A stretch of DNA of 7,178 bases, taken from assembly GCA_011048585.1 (NCBI GenBank), contig DSDS01000144.1, positions 1 through 7,178 of the forward strand, in the 5' to 3' direction. This document shows positions 5,660 to 7,178 of this stretch, piece after piece; positions within the stretch are counted from its first letter, which is position 1; every line of letters starts with the position of its first letter. This DNA comes from Desulfurivibrio alkaliphilus (GTDB lineage: Bacteria > Desulfobacterota > Desulfobulbia > Desulfobulbales > Desulfurivibrionaceae). The notes below the pieces were generated by a model. It made no database searches. It was given only the letters and a program-made list of their open reading frames with translations, and was not told the DNA's origin. Position numbers and translations under genes: made by a program.

Positions 5660-7178
5660 TTGGGCCTTAACTTTTGCCGGGCCCTGCTTTTACTCTTGAT
5701 CGTGGTGGCCGGGGTTCCCGGAGCTTGGGCCCAGGGGGAGTTGCAGTGGGAACTCAGCGCCGATCGCCTGAGCCACCAGGAAGAGCCGGAGGGGCGGCTG
5801 GTGCTGGCCGAAGGTGGGGTGGTCCTCTCCCGCCCGGCCGCGGCGGGGGGGGCGCTGACCATCAAGGCCGACCGGATCAGTTATTACCCCGACCGGGGGC
5901 TGGTGGAGGCCCGGGGCCGGGTCAGTATCGAATCTCCCGACGAAGAGGTGGCGGCCGAGGCCGCTTCCCTCTCCCTGCGCGACGAGACCGGCGCCCTGAC
6001 CAGGGCCACCATCTTTTTGCCCGCCAGCGGGCTCTATATCAAGGGGGGGAGCATCGAGAAAACCGGGGAAGTCACCTATGAGCTGCGGGATGCCTGGCTC
6101 TCCGCCTGCCACCCCGATGAGGATTGCCCCCCGGCCTGGTCCTTTACCAGCAAACGGGCCAAGATCACCCTGGAGGGGATGGCTCACCTCTATCACTCCG
6201 CCTTTCGGATCCGGGAAACCCCGACGGCCTATCTGCCCTACCTGCTGTTACCGGCCAAGATCAAGCGCCAGAGCGGTTTTCTTTTCCCGGAATGGTCCCG
6301 CTCCCGCCGCGACGGGCTGGGGGTAGCTCTGCCCTATTTTATCAATCTCTCTCCCAGCGCCGATCTGACCCTGCATCCCCGATACCTGGAGCACCGGGGC
6401 CTGCTCGCCGCCGCCGAGTTCCGCTACGCCGCCGGGCCCGACTCCCGGGGGATGCTGGTGGCCAGTTTTCTCAAGGATAAGACGGTGGACGATGAGACCT
6501 ACGATTTCAAAAATGACGGCCTGTTGCGGAGCACCACCAACCGCTACTGGGTTCGGGGCAAGGCCGACCATGATTTCGGCGACAACCTGATCGGCCGGCT
6601 GGATCTGGACCTGGTCTCCGATCAGGATTTTATCCAGGAGTTTGATTCCGGCTCGCTGGGCTATCCCACCCTGGACCGGGAGTTCAACGAAACCTTCGGC
6701 CGCGACTTGCTGGAGCCCTCCCTGACCACTCGCCAATCGGCCCTGCAACTGGGCAAGACCCGTGACAATCTGGTGTTGACCGGAGAGTTGCGCCTGCAGC
6801 AGGACTCCCGCCACGAAAAGCAGGCGGTCAGCCCCCTGCAATCGCTGCCCCGGCTTAACTTCGCCGCCCGCGCCCCCCTGCGGCAACGGAGCTCCAGCCT
6901 GGCCTTAAACAGCGAATACGTGCATTACTGGCGGAGCCGGGGGATCGCCGCCCATCGGCTTGATCTGCATCCGCAACTGGTCACCCCCATGCCCCGGGCC
7001 GGGGGCTGGCTGGAGGGCCGGCTCACCACCGGGGCGCGCCAGACCATGTACCTGGTGACCGAGCATGGCGACGATTATCACTGGGAACATGAGCGCTATC
7101 AGGATCGCAGCGCCGTCGATGTGGAGGCCAACCTGGCCACCACCCTGGTACGCGATTTCGCCCTGTCCCGGGGCCTTG
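5660..7178 (+). CDS. lptD: LPS-assembly outer membrane protein LptD (OstA/Imp), 3' end outside window
   Basis: LptD is the outer-membrane beta-barrel that, with the lipoprotein LptE, inserts LPS into the outer leaflet after delivery by the LptA bridge. The frame starts at a TTG and stays open to the window end, giving about 506 residues of a family usually near 700-800. Residues 1-24 are a signal peptide: Arg7, a run of Leu/Ile/Val, and a signal peptidase I site GAWA before Gln25. An LptA-like jellyroll follows (about 28-150), with LQWELSADRL, LAEGGVVLSRP and ADRISYYPDRGLVEARGRV. Cys150 and Cys156 lie in SACHPDEDCPPAWSF. The diagnostic entry to the barrel is YLPYLLLP at 191-198 with KRQSGFLFPEW just after, matching the YxPYLxLPxxxKRxSGFL pattern of LptD. 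After that come alternating polar/apolar strands rich in Tyr, Trp and Arg, as in a barrel. It directly follows ilvD. The protein identity is secure; the TTG start is well supported but not proven. Confidence 0.93.
   Translation, partial: MGLNFCRALLLLLIVVAGVPGAWAQGELQWELSADRLSHQEEPEGRLVLAEGGVVLSRPAAAGGALTIKADRISYYPDRGLVEARGRVSIESPDEEVAAEAASLSLRDETGALTRATIFLPASGLYIKGGSIEKTGEVTYELRDAWLSACHPDEDCPPAWSFTSKRAKITLEGMAHLYHSAFRIRETPTAYLPYLLLPAKIKRQSGFLFPEWSRSRRDGLGVALPYFINLSPSADLTLHPRYLEHRGLLAAAEFRYAAGPDSRGMLVASFLKDKTVDDETYDFKNDGLLRSTTNRYWVRGKADHDFGDNLIGRLDLDLVSDQDFIQEFDSGSLGYPTLDREFNETFGRDLLEPSLTTRQSALQLGKTRDNLVLTGELRLQQDSRHEKQAVSPLQSLPRLNFAARAPLRQRSSSLALNSEYVHYWRSRGIAAHRLDLHPQLVTPMPRAGGWLEGRLTTGARQTMYLVTEHGDDYHWEHERYQDRSAVDVEANLATTLVRDFALSRGL

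Noticed and set aside
5674..6480. Several + strand open frames in the lptD region
   Set aside because: They are in other frames from the continuous LptD frame that starts at 5660. Their translations are Gly/Arg/Pro-rich and lack motifs.

Overview
The window is a GC-rich stretch of housekeeping chromosome from a Gram-negative (diderm) bacterium. It holds five protein-coding genes and almost no spare DNA. The cell must make an LPS outer membrane, because an LptD gene is present. The protein style suggests a deltaproteobacterial lineage (Desulfobacterota, perhaps Desulfobulbales-like): a COG0731 radical SAM protein beside an RNase E/G, an IlvD starting MRSDALRKGLERAPHR, and an LptD with a close Cys pair in its N-terminal part. 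That placement is inference from recognised sequence style, not from a search. I saw no mobile element, CRISPR array, rRNA or tRNA.

Layout. (1) 1-707, + strand: the 3' part of mltG, the endolytic murein transglycosylase; its start lies outside the window. (2) 720-2759, - strand: an RNase E/G family endoribonuclease, convergent with mltG across a 12-bp gap. It carries a long, charged, low-complexity N-terminal arm ahead of the catalytic core. (3) 2814-3803, - strand: a radical SAM protein with a C-terminal winged-helix-like domain, 54 bp upstream of the RNase and probably in the same transcript. (4) 3804-3994: a 191-bp divergent control region. It contains a good sigma70-type promoter facing ilvD and a weaker candidate facing the radical SAM gene. 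(5) 3995-5656, + strand: ilvD, dihydroxy-acid dehydratase, with all expected metal and catalytic residues. (6) 5660-7178, + strand: lptD, the outer-membrane LPS translocon. It uses a TTG start 3 bp after the ilvD stop and runs off the window without its C-terminus.

Functionally there are two divergent units. The leftward unit pairs a probable RNA-modification-type radical SAM enzyme with an RNA-decay enzyme. The rightward unit pairs branched-chain amino acid synthesis with outer-membrane assembly, apparently translated from one mRNA. mltG belongs to a separate rightward unit that starts outside the window. I found no strong case for a wholly new system. The points most worth a second look are the N-terminal arm of the RNase, the radical SAM-RNase pairing and the ilvD-lptD junction.
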